DNA from: Gammaproteobacteria bacterium | GTDB lineage: Bacteria; Pseudomonadota; Gammaproteobacteria; Steroidobacterales; Rariloculaceae | DNA: 41,595 nucleotides | Assembly (NCBI GenBank): GCA_017577365.1 | Contig: PKRJ01000031.1 | Span: 1-41,595 of the forward strand | Direction of reading: 5' to 3' | In this document: piece by piece, positions 30,031 to 37,925 of the stretch | Layout: every line of letters begins with the position of its first letter | Position numbering within the stretch: the stretch's first letter is position 1 | Made by a program: the position numbers and the translations under genes | The notes under the pieces: model-generated | Database searches by the model: none | Told to the model about the DNA's origin: nothing | Seen by the model: only the letters and a program-made list of their open reading frames with translations

Positions 30031-30393
30031 ATGGCACGAGTCAAACGCGGCGTCACTGCGAAGGCCCGGCACCGTAAGGTCCTTAGCAAAGCGAAAGGGT
30101 ATTACGGCGCGAGGAGCAAGGTTTTTCGCGTCGCAAAGCAGGCGGTCATCAAGGCCGGTCAATACGCGTACCGCGACCGCCGGCAGCGCAAGCGTCAGTT
30201 CCGCGCGCTCTGGATCGCGCGCATCAACGCGGCCGCCCGCGCTCAAGGGTTGTCGTACAGCCGACTCGTCAACGGCCTGAAGAAGGCGAACATCGACGTC
30301 GACCGCAAGGTGCTGGCCGATATCGCGGTGCACGACGAGCAGGGGTTCGCCGCGCTCGCGGCCGCAGCCAAAGAGGCACTCGCGACGCAGTGA
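30031..30393 (+). CDS. rplT: 50S ribosomal protein L20
   Basis: A 120-residue L20: ARVKRGVTAKARHRKVLSKA, KGYYGARSKVFRVAKQAVIK, YAYRDRRQRKRQFRALWIAR, and LVNGLKKANIDVDRKVLADI. It is needed early in 50S assembly, binds 23S rRNA and, in E. coli, acts as translational repressor of its own operon. GGAGG ribosome site ten bases before the ATG. Family-typical length. Confidence 0.98.
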   Translation: MARVKRGVTAKARHRKVLSKAKGYYGARSKVFRVAKQAVIKAGQYAYRDRRQRKRQFRALWIARINAAARAQGLSYSRLVNGLKKANIDVDRKVLADIAVHDEQGFAALAAAAKEALATQ

Positions 30394-30415
30394 CGCGCCA
30401 TCGGAGGGTGGCGCG

Positions 30416-31402
30416 GTGAGCGCTCTTTCAAGCCTGCTTCAGGAGGCCGAGGCCGAGGTCGGCTCGGCCTCGGACCTTCGTCAGCTCGACGCCGTTCGCG
30501 TCAAGTATCTCGGAAAGAAGGGCCTCCTCACTGAACGGCTCAAGTCGCTCGGGCAGCTGCCGCCCGAGGAACGGCCGGCCGCCGGTAAGGCGATCAACGA
30601 GGCGAAGACCGCGCTCGAAGGGCTGCTCGACGCTAAGCGCAAGGCGCTCGAAGCGGCGCAGCTCGATGCCGAGCTCGCCGGGCAGCGGCTCGACGTGACG
30701 CTTCCTGGGCGCGGTGAGCTGCCCGGCACGCTGCATCCCGTGACGCGCACGCTGCGCAGGATGACGCGCATCTTGGCGCGCGCGGGTTTCGACGTCGCGA
30801 CCGGCCCGGAGATCGAGGACGATTTCCACAACTTCACCGCGCTCAATATCCCGGAAGAGCATCCGGCGCGGGCGATGCACGACACGTTCTACCTCGAGTC
30901 GGGTTGGCTGTTGCGCACGCACACGTCGCCGGTGCAGATCCGAGCGGCGAGAGCACGAGGCGTGCCGCTGCGCATCATCGCGCCGGGGCGCGTTTATCGC
31001 TGCGATTCCGACGTCACGCACACGCCGATGTTCACGCAGGTCGAGGGACTCGTGATCGATCGAGGGATCAGCTTCGCCAACCTCAAGGCGTTGCTGTACG
31101 AGTTCGTCTCGAGCTTTTTCGAGCGCGACGTGAAGCTGCGTTTCCGGCCTTCGTACTTCCCGTTCACGGAGCCGTCGGCAGAGGTCGACATCTGGTCCGA
31201 GGAGTCCGGCCGGTGGCTCGAGATTCTGGGTTGCGGCATGGTGCACCCGAACGTTCTGCGAAACATGGGCGTGGACCCGGAAACCTACAGCGGCTATGCA
31301 TTCGGAATGGGCGTCGAACGGCTCACGATGCTGCGCTACGGCGTGAACGATTTGCGCTTGTTCTTCGAGAACGATCTGCGCTTTCTCGAGCAGTTCGCTT
31401 GA
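30416..31402 (+). CDS. pheS: Phenylalanine-tRNA ligase alpha subunit
   Basis: A 328-residue class II synthetase alpha subunit. The N-terminal coiled coil (1-85) binds tRNA; motif 2 is visible in LRIIAPGRVYRCDSDVTHTPMFTQVEG; FGMGVERLTMLRYGVNDLRLFFENDLRFL forms motif 3. The FRPSYFPFTEPSAEVD stretch is the phenylalanine pocket. Forms an alpha2-beta2 enzyme with PheT. Start is GTG at 30416 with GGAGGG upstream; no in-frame ATG fits. In E. coli pheST is attenuated by a leader peptide upstream; no such leader was found in the 22-base gap after rplT. Confidence 0.97.
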   Translation: MSALSSLLQEAEAEVGSASDLRQLDAVRVKYLGKKGLLTERLKSLGQLPPEERPAAGKAINEAKTALEGLLDAKRKALEAAQLDAELAGQRLDVTLPGRGELPGTLHPVTRTLRRMTRILARAGFDVATGPEIEDDFHNFTALNIPEEHPARAMHDTFYLESGWLLRTHTSPVQIRAARARGVPLRIIAPGRVYRCDSDVTHTPMFTQVEGLVIDRGISFANLKALLYEFVSSFFERDVKLRFRPSYFPFTEPSAEVDIWSEESGRWLEILGCGMVHPNVLRNMGVDPETYSGYAFGMGVERLTMLRYGVNDLRLFFENDLRFLEQFA

Positions 31403-31411
31403 GGTCCGGCC

Positions 31412-33793
31412 ATGAGAGTCAACCTCGATTGGCTACGCGAGTGGGTCGACGTCGACGCGGACGGAGCGCGTCTCGCCGAAGAGTTGACCACGTCTGGACT
31501 CGAAGTGGACGAGGTCGCGCCGGCGGGGCCGGCTCTCGATAATGTCGTCGTCGGTCACGTCGTCGAATGCAGGCCTCACCCGGCCGCGGACAAGCTGTCC
31601 GTATGCATCGTCGATGACGGCGAGGCTCGTCGGGAGGTCGTGTGCGGGGCGCCGAACGTTGCCGTCGGCGTGAAAGCGCCGTACGCGCGGCCGGGCGCCG
31701 TCTTGCCGGGCAACGTCGCCATCTCCGCGACCGAGATTCGCGGCGTCACGTCGCACGGCATGCTGTGCTCCGCACGCGAGCTCGGCCTCGGGGACGACGC
31801 GTCGGGCTTGCTGCTCCTCGCCGACGATGCCGTCGCCGGACGCCCGATCGGCGCGGTGCTCGCGCTCGACGACGAGGTTCTCGACATCGACATCACGCCG
31901 AACCGCGGCGACTGCTTCAGCGTGATCGGCATCGCGCGCGAGATCGCCGCGAAACGGGGCCGGGATCTGCACCCGCCCGATCTTTCGCCGGTGCCCGCGT
32001 CGATCGAGGACGCGTTCCCGGTCGAGCTGCGCGCCAATGGCGACTGCCCGAGATTCGCGGGCCGCATCGTCCGCGGGATCCCAGCGGGGCTACGCTCGCC
32101 GCTATGGCTCGAGGAACGTCTGCGTCGCGCGGGGGTGCGATCGATTCATCCCGTCGTCGACGTCACGAACTACGTGATGCTGGAGCTCGGCCAGCCTCTG
32201 CACGCGTACGACCTTCGCAAGCTGGCGGGTCGTATCGTCGTACGCAGGGCGAAGGCCGGCGAGCGATTGACGCTGCTCGACGGCGCGACGCGCGAGCTCG
32301 ATCCGGACGTGCTCGTGATCGCCGACGATTCGGGCGCGATCGGCATGGCCGGCATCATGGGCGGCGCGAGCACCGCCGTCGACGACACGACGACCGACAT
32401 CTTCCTCGAGTCCGCGTACTTCTCGCCGGAAGTGATCGCCGGCCGCGCGCGTCGATACGGACTGCACACGGATGCTTCGGTGCGTTTCGAGCGAGGCGTG
32501 GATCCGCAAGGACAAGCGCGCGCCGTGGAGCGTGCCACGCGCTTGCTGCTCGAGATCGCGGGCGGACAGCCGGGCCCGACGCGGGTCGTCGAGATCCTCG
32601 ATCTCGTGCCTCGACGCGCGCCGGTGCGCGTGCGTCACGCGCGAATCGAGTCGCTGCTCGGCCTCGAGCTCGAGCCCGCCGAGGTGGAGTCGCTGCTGAC
32701 GCGCCTCGGCATCGAGATGCGCCGGCTGAAACCGGACGAGTGGGAGGCGCTTCCGCCGAGCTATCGCTTCGATCTCTCGATCGAGGAGGACTTCGTCGAG
32801 GAGATCGGGCGGATGATCGGCTACGACCGGATCCCCGCCGTGCCCGGACAGAGCCCGGCGCATCTCGGGTCGGCGACCGAGCTCGAGGTCGACAACGAGC
32901 GTCTCGCGGATGTTCTCGTCGCGCGCGGGTACCACGAGGTCGTCACGTACGGTTTCGTCGATCGCGAGCTAGACCGGGCGATCTCCCCGGACGTCGAGCC
33001 CCTCGCGCTCGCGAATCCGATCTCGCAGGACCTCGCGGTGATGCGTACGTCGCTGTGGCCTGGGCTGCTCAACGTCGCGCGACAGAACGTCGCTCGCCAG
33101 CAGACCCGGCTCAAGCTCTTCGAGATGGGGCGACAGTACGCGGCTGACCCGGCCGGCAATCCCACCGAGACGTCGATGCTTGCCGGCCTCGTGCTCGGCA
33201 GCCGCAGGCCCGAGCATTGGGATCCCGAGAAGGCGGACGCCGATTTCTACGACGTCAAGGCGGACGTCTGCGCGCTGCTCGAGCTCACCGGGGACGCCGA
33301 GGCCTTTCGGTTCGAGGCGGCCGTTCATCCGGCGCTGCATCCGGGGCAAAGCGCGCGGATCGTCCGCAACGGCGAAGAGGCCGGCTGGCTCGGCACGATC
33401 CACCCGAGATTGCAGCGTGCGCTCGAATTCCGGCGCCCGGTCGTGCTGTTCTCGCTGCGCCTCGACGTCGCGGCGCGCGCGGAGGTGCCGCGATACCGAC
33501 CGTTCTCGCGATTCCCCGCGGTGCGGCGCGACCTCGCGCTCGTGGTGGACGAGGCCGTACAGGCCGAGGCGCTGCTGCGGCATGCCCGGGAGGCCGCCGG
33601 CGACGTCCTGCAGCGCGCGGTCATCTTCGACGTCTACACCGGCCCGGGAATAGAACCTGGGCGAAAAAGTGTCGCCTTGGGCTTGATTTTACAGGGCGTT
33701 TCGCGCACGCTTACCGACGCTGACGCGGACAGGACGGTTGGCGCCGTGATTGACCGGCTGGAACGGGAGCTCGGCGCCAAGATCAGAATTTGA
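31412..33793 (+). CDS. pheT: Phenylalanine-tRNA ligase beta subunit
   Basis: A 793-residue beta subunit. An OB-type tRNA-binding domain spans about 39-150 (VVGHVVECRPHPAADKLSVC), B3/B4 editing follows (SPLWLEERLRRAGVRSIHPVV, VTNYVMLELGQPLHAYD), then B5 and the catalytic-like core, ending in the anticodon-binding FDX-ACB domain (PRYRPFSRFPAVRRDLALVV). Length equals E. coli. It lies nine bases after pheS. The DNA for about residues 748-768 is unusually AT-rich and may hold signals for ihfA downstream. Confidence 0.97.
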   Translation: MRVNLDWLREWVDVDADGARLAEELTTSGLEVDEVAPAGPALDNVVVGHVVECRPHPAADKLSVCIVDDGEARREVVCGAPNVAVGVKAPYARPGAVLPGNVAISATEIRGVTSHGMLCSARELGLGDDASGLLLLADDAVAGRPIGAVLALDDEVLDIDITPNRGDCFSVIGIAREIAAKRGRDLHPPDLSPVPASIEDAFPVELRANGDCPRFAGRIVRGIPAGLRSPLWLEERLRRAGVRSIHPVVDVTNYVMLELGQPLHAYDLRKLAGRIVVRRAKAGERLTLLDGATRELDPDVLVIADDSGAIGMAGIMGGASTAVDDTTTDIFLESAYFSPEVIAGRARRYGLHTDASVRFERGVDPQGQARAVERATRLLLEIAGGQPGPTRVVEILDLVPRRAPVRVRHARIESLLGLELEPAEVESLLTRLGIEMRRLKPDEWEALPPSYRFDLSIEEDFVEEIGRMIGYDRIPAVPGQSPAHLGSATELEVDNERLADVLVARGYHEVVTYGFVDRELDRAISPDVEPLALANPISQDLAVMRTSLWPGLLNVARQNVARQQTRLKLFEMGRQYAADPAGNPTETSMLAGLVLGSRRPEHWDPEKADADFYDVKADVCALLELTGDAEAFRFEAAVHPALHPGQSARIVRNGEEAGWLGTIHPRLQRALEFRRPVVLFSLRLDVAARAEVPRYRPFSRFPAVRRDLALVVDEAVQAEALLRHAREAAGDVLQRAVIFDVYTGPGIEPGRKSVALGLILQGVSRTLTDADADRTVGAVIDRLERELGAKIRI

Positions 33794-33812
33794 ATCGCTG
33801 GCACCGGTAGGC

Positions 33813-34118
33813 ATGGCACTCACGAAAGCGGACATGGCCGAGTCTCTGTTCAACGAGCTCGGCTTGAACAAGCGCGAGGCGCGCGAGCTGGTGGATTTGT
33901 TCTTCGAAGACCTGCGAGCAGCATTGGCCTCGGGAGAGCCGGTCAAGCTTTCGGGCTTCGGCAACTTCGATCTGCGCGACAAGAATCAGCGGCCCGGTAG
34001 AAACCCGAAAACGGGTGAGGAAATTCCGATAACTGCTCGAAGGGTCGTGACTTTCCGGCCCGGTCAAAAGCTGAAGGCGCGCGTGGAAGCCTATGCTGGA
34101 ACCCGGGAACAACAGTGA
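33813..34118 (+). CDS. ihfA: Integration host factor subunit alpha
   Basis: A 101-residue DNABII protein. ALTKADMAESLFNELGLNKREA starts the family body; VKLSGFGNFDLRDKNQRPGRNPKTG is the saddle and arm with the intercalating Pro; FRPGQKLKARVE ends it. It partners the ihfB product. The gene follows pheT after 19 bases, as in E. coli where an ihfA promoter lies in pheT. Its codons are a little less GC-rich than neighbours. The 3' end overlaps the MerR gene by 26 bases. Confidence 0.97.
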   Translation: MALTKADMAESLFNELGLNKREARELVDLFFEDLRAALASGEPVKLSGFGNFDLRDKNQRPGRNPKTGEEIPITARRVVTFRPGQKLKARVEAYAGTREQQ

Positions 34119-34449
34119 GCTCCCGCCGATACCTGGCAAGCGGTACTTCACGATCGGCGAGGTGAGTGAGCTTTGCGGCGTGAAGCCGCACGTGCTCAGG
34201 TATTGGGAGCAGGAGTTCCCGCAGCTCAAACCGGTCAAGCGCCGCGGTAATCGCCGCTACTATCAGCGGCAAGACGTGCTGATCATCCGTCAGATCCGCA
34301 GCCTGCTCTACGAGGAAGGCTTCACGATCGGCGGCGCGCGCCAAAAGTTGGCGGGCGAAGAAGCGCGCTCGGATCATTCGCAAAGCCAGCAGATCATCCG
34401 TCAAATCCGCACCGAGCTCGAGGACATCCTCAAGCTGTTGCGCCGTTGA
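34093..34449 (+). CDS. MerR family transcriptional regulator
   Basis: A 118-residue regulator with an N-terminal winged helix-turn-helix: KRYFTIGEVSELCGVKPHVL, RYWEQEFPQLKPVKRRGNRRYY, and QRQDVLIIRQIRSLLYEEGFT, then a short coiled coil. No cysteines are in the C-terminal part, so metal sensing is not suggested. The same gene sits directly after ihfA in Pseudomonas and relatives, and its target is generally unknown. The ATG at 34093 overlaps the ihfA end by 26 bases. Confidence 0.93.
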   Translation: MLEPGNNSELPPIPGKRYFTIGEVSELCGVKPHVLRYWEQEFPQLKPVKRRGNRRYYQRQDVLIIRQIRSLLYEEGFTIGGARQKLAGEEARSDHSQSQQIIRQIRTELEDILKLLRR

Positions 34450-34482
34450 GCGCCGTTTTCCGGTAAACTGCAACCCCACGGT

Positions 34483-34559
34483 CGGGGCGTGGCGCAGCCT
34501 GGTAGCGCACTTGCATGGGGCGCAAGAGGTCGCTGGTTCAAATCCAGTCGCCCCGACCA
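34483..34559 (+). tRNA. tRNA-Pro (GGG)
   Basis: A 77-base cloverleaf with encoded CCA. Acceptor CGGGGCG pairs with CGCCCCG; anticodon stem CTTGC/GCAAG encloses ATGGGGC, anticodon GGG; T arm GCTGG TTCAAAT CCAGT. A TAAACT -10-like hexamer lies just upstream in the 33-base gap after the MerR gene, without a clear -35. The position after ihfA-merR matches Pseudomonas. Confidence 0.97.
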
Positions 34560-34663
34560 TTCCCACCCACTCTCACGTCGACGACCGGCCCGTCCGCCGC
34601 GTAGTCGACCGCCCGCTTTGCTTTCTCGTCTGAAAACATTCAGCGCACGCACTCGTTCGGGGC

Positions 34664-34692
34664 TTGCGGGCGTCCAGGGATCGGCATAGAGT
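34664..34692 (+). promoter_or_regulatory. Candidate promoter for the SGNH hydrolase gene
   Basis: TTGCGG, exactly 17 bases, TAGAGT (4 of 6). It lies in the otherwise featureless 219-base gap after tRNA-Pro; predicted +1 near 34699. Confidence 0.35.
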
Positions 34693-34778
34693 CCGCGTCG
34701 TTCGCACCGCGGGCTCTTGCGCCGATATGGTCGCGGGATCCGCGCGAGCGCGTACCACGACCAAGGTCCGGGGTGCAC

Positions 34779-35984
34779 ATGCTGCAAAGGCAAACCAGGC
34801 CGTCGGCATCCGTCGGCCTCCCTAGCTCGGATCGCCCGCGGCAAGCTCCGCTCGCGTTCCGTTTCGTTGCCTCCGTCGTGATGCTCGTTCTGAGCATCGT
34901 CGCGGCGTTCGGGCTGTTCGAGGTCCTGCTCCGGGTCACCTGGACGCCGCCTTCGCTGCGTTCCACGCAGGCGTTCGAGCTGCATCCGGTGTACGGCATC
35001 GCGCCGATCCCGGGCGTCTCCGGCGTCCGACACACGGTCGAGTACGCGCACACGTTCACGCACACGGTGCAAGGTTTTCGGTCGGGATCCGCCCTCGGCG
35101 AAATCGCGCCGGAGAAGCGCAGTCCGCGCATCCTGTTTCTCGGCGATTCGTTCACCTATGGGATGGGGGCCGCAGACGACGAAACCTTCGTCAACCTCGT
35201 CGCGTCGGCCCTGCCGGGTGTCGAAGTGGTCAACGCCGGCGTCAACGGCTACGGTCAGTTCGAGGAGCTCGCGATTCTCGACGCGTTGGGACCGGCGCTC
35301 AATCCCGACCTGACCATCGTCGTGTTCTTCTGGAACGATCTCGAGGACAACCTCGAGGCCGGCAATCCGTCTTTCGCCCTCTATGCGGAAGGACGGGTCG
35401 TGAGGACCGATCTCGTCGTGCCGCCGACGTTCGATCCGCTGGCGAGCCGCACTGCGCACGTCGAGCCGGTCAGCGCGCGCGGGGCGCTTTACTACACGCG
35501 CGAGATGATCAAGGAAGGGTTGAAGGGCTTCCGTTATCGTTATCTCGGCATCTCCGCGCGCGATATTCGAACGGAAGAGCAGCTCCGCGAGGCGTGGGCC
35601 GTCACCGCGACGGCGTTCGAGCTGATGCAACGCCGCGCGCGCGAGCTCGGCACGAAGCTACTCGTCGTATCGATCCCCGATCACAACAAAGTCGATCCGC
35701 TCGCGGTCATCAAGAACATCGAGCCGCTCAACTACAACGTCGAGGATGCGCTGCGCGACACGCTCGCGCGGCTCGGCATACCTTACTTCGATACGTTCGA
35801 TGTGCTCAAAGCCGCGCACACGAACGGCGGTGGAGGTCTCTACTACTACGCGGACCGGCACCTCACGCCCCGCGGCCATCAGGTCGTCGCCGAAGCGCTC
35901 TTTCCCGTCGTCGCCGCGGAGCTCGCCGCCGCGGTGGAGCGGAGCAGCGGAGTGCTCGACCCGCCGCCGTTGCCGGCGCCGTAG
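34779..35984 (+). CDS. Membrane-anchored SGNH/GDSL hydrolase
   Basis: A 401-residue protein. A basic N-terminus and one membrane helix (about 29-52, FVASVVMLVLSIVAAFGLFE) anchor it with the catalytic part outside. The SGNH fold shows LFLGDSFTYGMG with nucleophile Ser124, VVNAGVNGYG as block II/III, VVFFWNDLEDN, and the Asp-His pair in YYYADRHLTPRGHQVVAEAL near the C-terminus. Such proteins are acyl- or acetyl-esterases/transferases acting on lipids or polysaccharides; the substrate is unknown. Start may be GTG 34773 or ATG 34779. The gene stands alone. Confidence 0.82.
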   Translation: MLQRQTRPSASVGLPSSDRPRQAPLAFRFVASVVMLVLSIVAAFGLFEVLLRVTWTPPSLRSTQAFELHPVYGIAPIPGVSGVRHTVEYAHTFTHTVQGFRSGSALGEIAPEKRSPRILFLGDSFTYGMGAADDETFVNLVASALPGVEVVNAGVNGYGQFEELAILDALGPALNPDLTIVVFFWNDLEDNLEAGNPSFALYAEGRVVRTDLVVPPTFDPLASRTAHVEPVSARGALYYTREMIKEGLKGFRYRYLGISARDIRTEEQLREAWAVTATAFELMQRRARELGTKLLVVSIPDHNKVDPLAVIKNIEPLNYNVEDALRDTLARLGIPYFDTFDVLKAAHTNGGGGLYYYADRHLTPRGHQVVAEALFPVVAAELAAAVERSSGVLDPPPLPAP

Positions 35985-36058
35985 CCGTATCGATAACTCC
36001 GCGCTTCATTCATCGGCCGGCGGTGCCCCTCCGGCTCCCGGGTACCGGCTAGAAGGGC

Positions 36059-36763
36059 TTACTGGTCCACGAGCGGCGCGAATCCGCCGTAGATGGTCCG
36101 GCGACCATCGAAAGGCATCGGCTGGTCCCGCATCCGCGGATCCGACATTGCCTTCTGCCAGGCCTGTTCCCTGACCTCCTTCGACGACCACTCGATCCAC
36201 GAGAACACGACCGTCTCGTCGCCGTTCGCCTTGACCGCGCCTTTGAAGTCGGTCGTCGTGCCGTCGAGAACGTCGTCGCCCCACGCGTCGACGACGCGAG
36301 TCGCTCCGAGCTCGAGGAGCACTTGCGCGTGGCGCGCCGCGAAGTCGCGATAGGCCGCCTTGTTCGCCGTCGGCACCGGTGCGACGAAACCGTCGATATA
36401 TCCCGGCCTGCTTGGGCGACCCTCGTCGTTGAGGGGCGCGAAACCGCTGTAGATCATCCGTTTCGGGTCGAACGGCATCTCTTTGACTTCCGTCATCTCC
36501 GCGGCCATTCGTCGGTTGGCCTGGTCGCGCGTCGCTTTGTCCGGGTACTCGATCCACGAGAACACGACGACTTCGCTGGGTTGCGCCTTCACGGCGCTCT
36601 TGAAATCCGTGACCGTGCCGTCGGGGACTTCGTCCCCCCACGCCTCGACGAGGCGCAGCGCACCGTATTCCTTGAAGTGAACCAGCGCCTCGAGCGCCAT
36701 GTTCCGATACGCCTCCTTCCTCTCGGCGGGGACCGCGAGAACGAATCCGTCGATATAAGCCAT
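36059..36763 (-). CDS. Tandem DUF1428 domain protein
   Basis: A 234-residue protein composed of two complete DUF1428 (YbaA-like) domains, residues about 3-111 and 122-231. The repeats match line by line: YIDGFVLAVPAERKEAYR versus YIDGFVAPVPTANKAAYR, AWGDEVPDGTVTDFKSAV versus AWGDDVLDGTTTDFKGAV, VVVFSWIEYPDK versus TVVFSWIEWSSK, and MPFDPKRMIYSGFAPL versus MPFDGRRTIYGGFAPL. Usual family members are single-domain, about 117 residues, with a dimeric alpha-beta barrel fold and no known reaction. The duplication may build the dimer within one chain. AAGGAGA ribosome site. Divergent from the VOC gene. Confidence 0.9.
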   Translation of the reverse strand: MAYIDGFVLAVPAERKEAYRNMALEALVHFKEYGALRLVEAWGDEVPDGTVTDFKSAVKAQPSEVVVFSWIEYPDKATRDQANRRMAAEMTEVKEMPFDPKRMIYSGFAPLNDEGRPSRPGYIDGFVAPVPTANKAAYRDFAARHAQVLLELGATRVVDAWGDDVLDGTTTDFKGAVKANGDETVVFSWIEWSSKEVREQAWQKAMSDPRMRDQPMPFDGRRTIYGGFAPLVDQ

Positions 36764-36834
36764 GAGTGTCTCCTTTCGGCTGGTGGCGCTTGACTCGTCG
36801 ATTAGTCGATCGGGCAGCGCGTTCCTCGACAGGC

Positions 36835-36852
36835 GACCGATCCCGATCGGTC
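36835..36852. repeat. 8-2-8 inverted repeat between divergent genes
   Basis: GACCGATC, CC, GATCGGTC is a perfect inverted repeat in the 196-base region between the tandem DUF1428 gene and the VOC gene. It has the size of a dimeric repressor operator. The regulator is not in the window as far as can be told. Confidence 0.5.
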
Positions 36853-36959
36853 CCCCGTTCCGCTGCGAGGACCGGCTCCGGGTAGGTGGCAGCCCGAGTC
36901 AACGCAACGCCCTCATTCTCCTACTTTCGAAAGAGGAAACCCTCGACGGAGTGATGGGT

Positions 36960-37388
36960 ATGGAACCCCTGGAGGTGCACCGTGGGCGTCTCATCGACCA
37001 CATCCAGCTCGTCGTGCGCGATCTTTCCGCCGCGAAGCGCTTCTACAGCGCGGTTCTCGACGCTCTCGGCGTGCCCGTCGGCGGCAGCGGGGACGACTAT
37101 CTATGGGCGGACGAGCTGTTCATCTCGACGGCCGACAGCGCGGACGCCAACGGCGAGCTGACCGGGCGCGCCCACATCGCGTTCCAGGCCGACAGCCGAG
37201 AGAGGGTCCATAGGTTCTACGAAGCCGCATTGGCCGCCGGCGGAAGAGACAATGGCGCCCCCGGGGAACGGTCCTATCGCCCGGGCTATTATGCGGCGTT
37301 CGTGCTCGATCCCGACGGCAACAATATCGAAGCCGTCTATTACGGCGACGCGCGGCGCAGCGCTGCGTCGGTTCGCGTCACGCTCTGA
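36960..37388 (+). CDS. VOC (glyoxalase/bleomycin resistance) family protein
   Basis: A 142-residue protein. The VOC beta-alpha-beta-beta-beta pattern shows as LIDHIQLVVRDLSAAKRFYS, AHIAFQADSRERVHRFYEAA, and YYAAFVLDPDGNNIEAVYYG. His in DHIQ and Glu in NIEAV are likely metal ligands. Relatives include glyoxalase-like, dioxygenase and resistance proteins; the specific reaction cannot be told. The ATG at 36960 is chosen because GGAG lies eight bases upstream; ATG 36954 is possible. Divergent partner of the DUF1428 protein, with a shared operator-like repeat. Confidence 0.85.
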   Translation: MEPLEVHRGRLIDHIQLVVRDLSAAKRFYSAVLDALGVPVGGSGDDYLWADELFISTADSADANGELTGRAHIAFQADSRERVHRFYEAALAAGGRDNGAPGERSYRPGYYAAFVLDPDGNNIEAVYYGDARRSAASVRVTL

Positions 37389-37404
37389 ACGGCGCTGCGG
37401 TGCG

Positions 37405-37428
37405 CGGGGCCGCGTCGCCGCGGCCCCG
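37405..37428. terminator. Perfect 10-bp hairpin between convergent genes
   Basis: CGGGGCCGCG and CGCGGCCCCG flank a TCGC loop, between the convergent VOC and cysteine-rich peptide genes. No T-run on either side. Confidence 0.65.
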
Positions 37429-37439
37429 GCCCGTCCTCG

Positions 37440-37688
37440 TCAGAAGTTGCAGTAGTACCGGTAGCAGTTCTCGAAGCAAGCCTGGACCAGCTCCGGCGGG
37501 GCTCCGGCGCTCTGCCCGAGGGCACAGTTGGTCAGGCAGGCGATGCACTGCTCCGACGGCATTTGGGCTTTCGCTTCCGCGCCGATCGTGAGCCCCGTCT
37601 CGTTCGAGTAACTCAGAACGAAAAGACCCGCTGCCGCGACGGTCAAGAAGCCCAGAAGCGTCAATCTCTTGAATACCATTCTCAGCAT
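37440..37688 (-). CDS. Small exported six-cysteine protein with twin CX3C motif
   Basis: An 82-residue protein that I do not recognise. Residues 1-8 are basic, 9-27 hydrophobic (signal peptide or anchor, LTLLGFLTVAAAGLFVLSYS), with a possible cleavage after AEAKA near residue 40. The mature part has Cys48, 51, 55, 71, 75 and 80: C-X2-C-X3-C, 15 residues, C-X3-C-X4-C. The twin CX3C pair is compatible with a disulfide-stapled helical hairpin. No charged pattern of bacteriocins or known metallothionein is evident. ATG 37688 is chosen because AGGGG lies eight bases upstream; GTG 37697 is an alternative. Divergent from a DsbA-like gene, which may form its disulfides. Confidence 0.75.
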   Translation of the reverse strand: MLRMVFKRLTLLGFLTVAAAGLFVLSYSNETGLTIGAEAKAQMPSEQCIACLTNCALGQSAGAPPELVQACFENCYRYYCNF

Positions 37689-37925
37689 AGTTTGCACCCC
37701 TAAGTAGATTCATGAGTTCCGGCTGTGAATTCGTATACTCGTTTGCGAGACGACGCAATAGTCGGAAAAACATCGAATGTGCAGTAAGAGAAATGCGTGT
37801 ATGCTCTATGCATTGGTATGAGCGCCTACCGGAGCATGCGTAAACGGTCGTCAGGATTTTGCACGGAGGCTTGCCGGGGCCCGTGCGAGTGGATTCACAG
37901 AGCAACGGTTCTCGGGGAGTAACGT
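37689..37925. other. AT-richer divergent intergenic region
   Basis: About 237 bases between the cysteine-rich peptide gene and the DsbA-like gene, noticeably more AT-rich than its surroundings. It likely holds divergent promoters. On the minus strand TTGCGT, 15 bases, TATACG is a weak pair; no clear plus-strand promoter was found. A GCACGG/CCGTGC hairpin lies near 37861-37885. No further gene is supported. Confidence 0.45.

Noticed and set aside
34440..34780. Possible integration site at tRNA-Pro
   Set aside because: No integrase or direct repeat; the MerR-tRNA-Pro order is the ancestral one for relatives.
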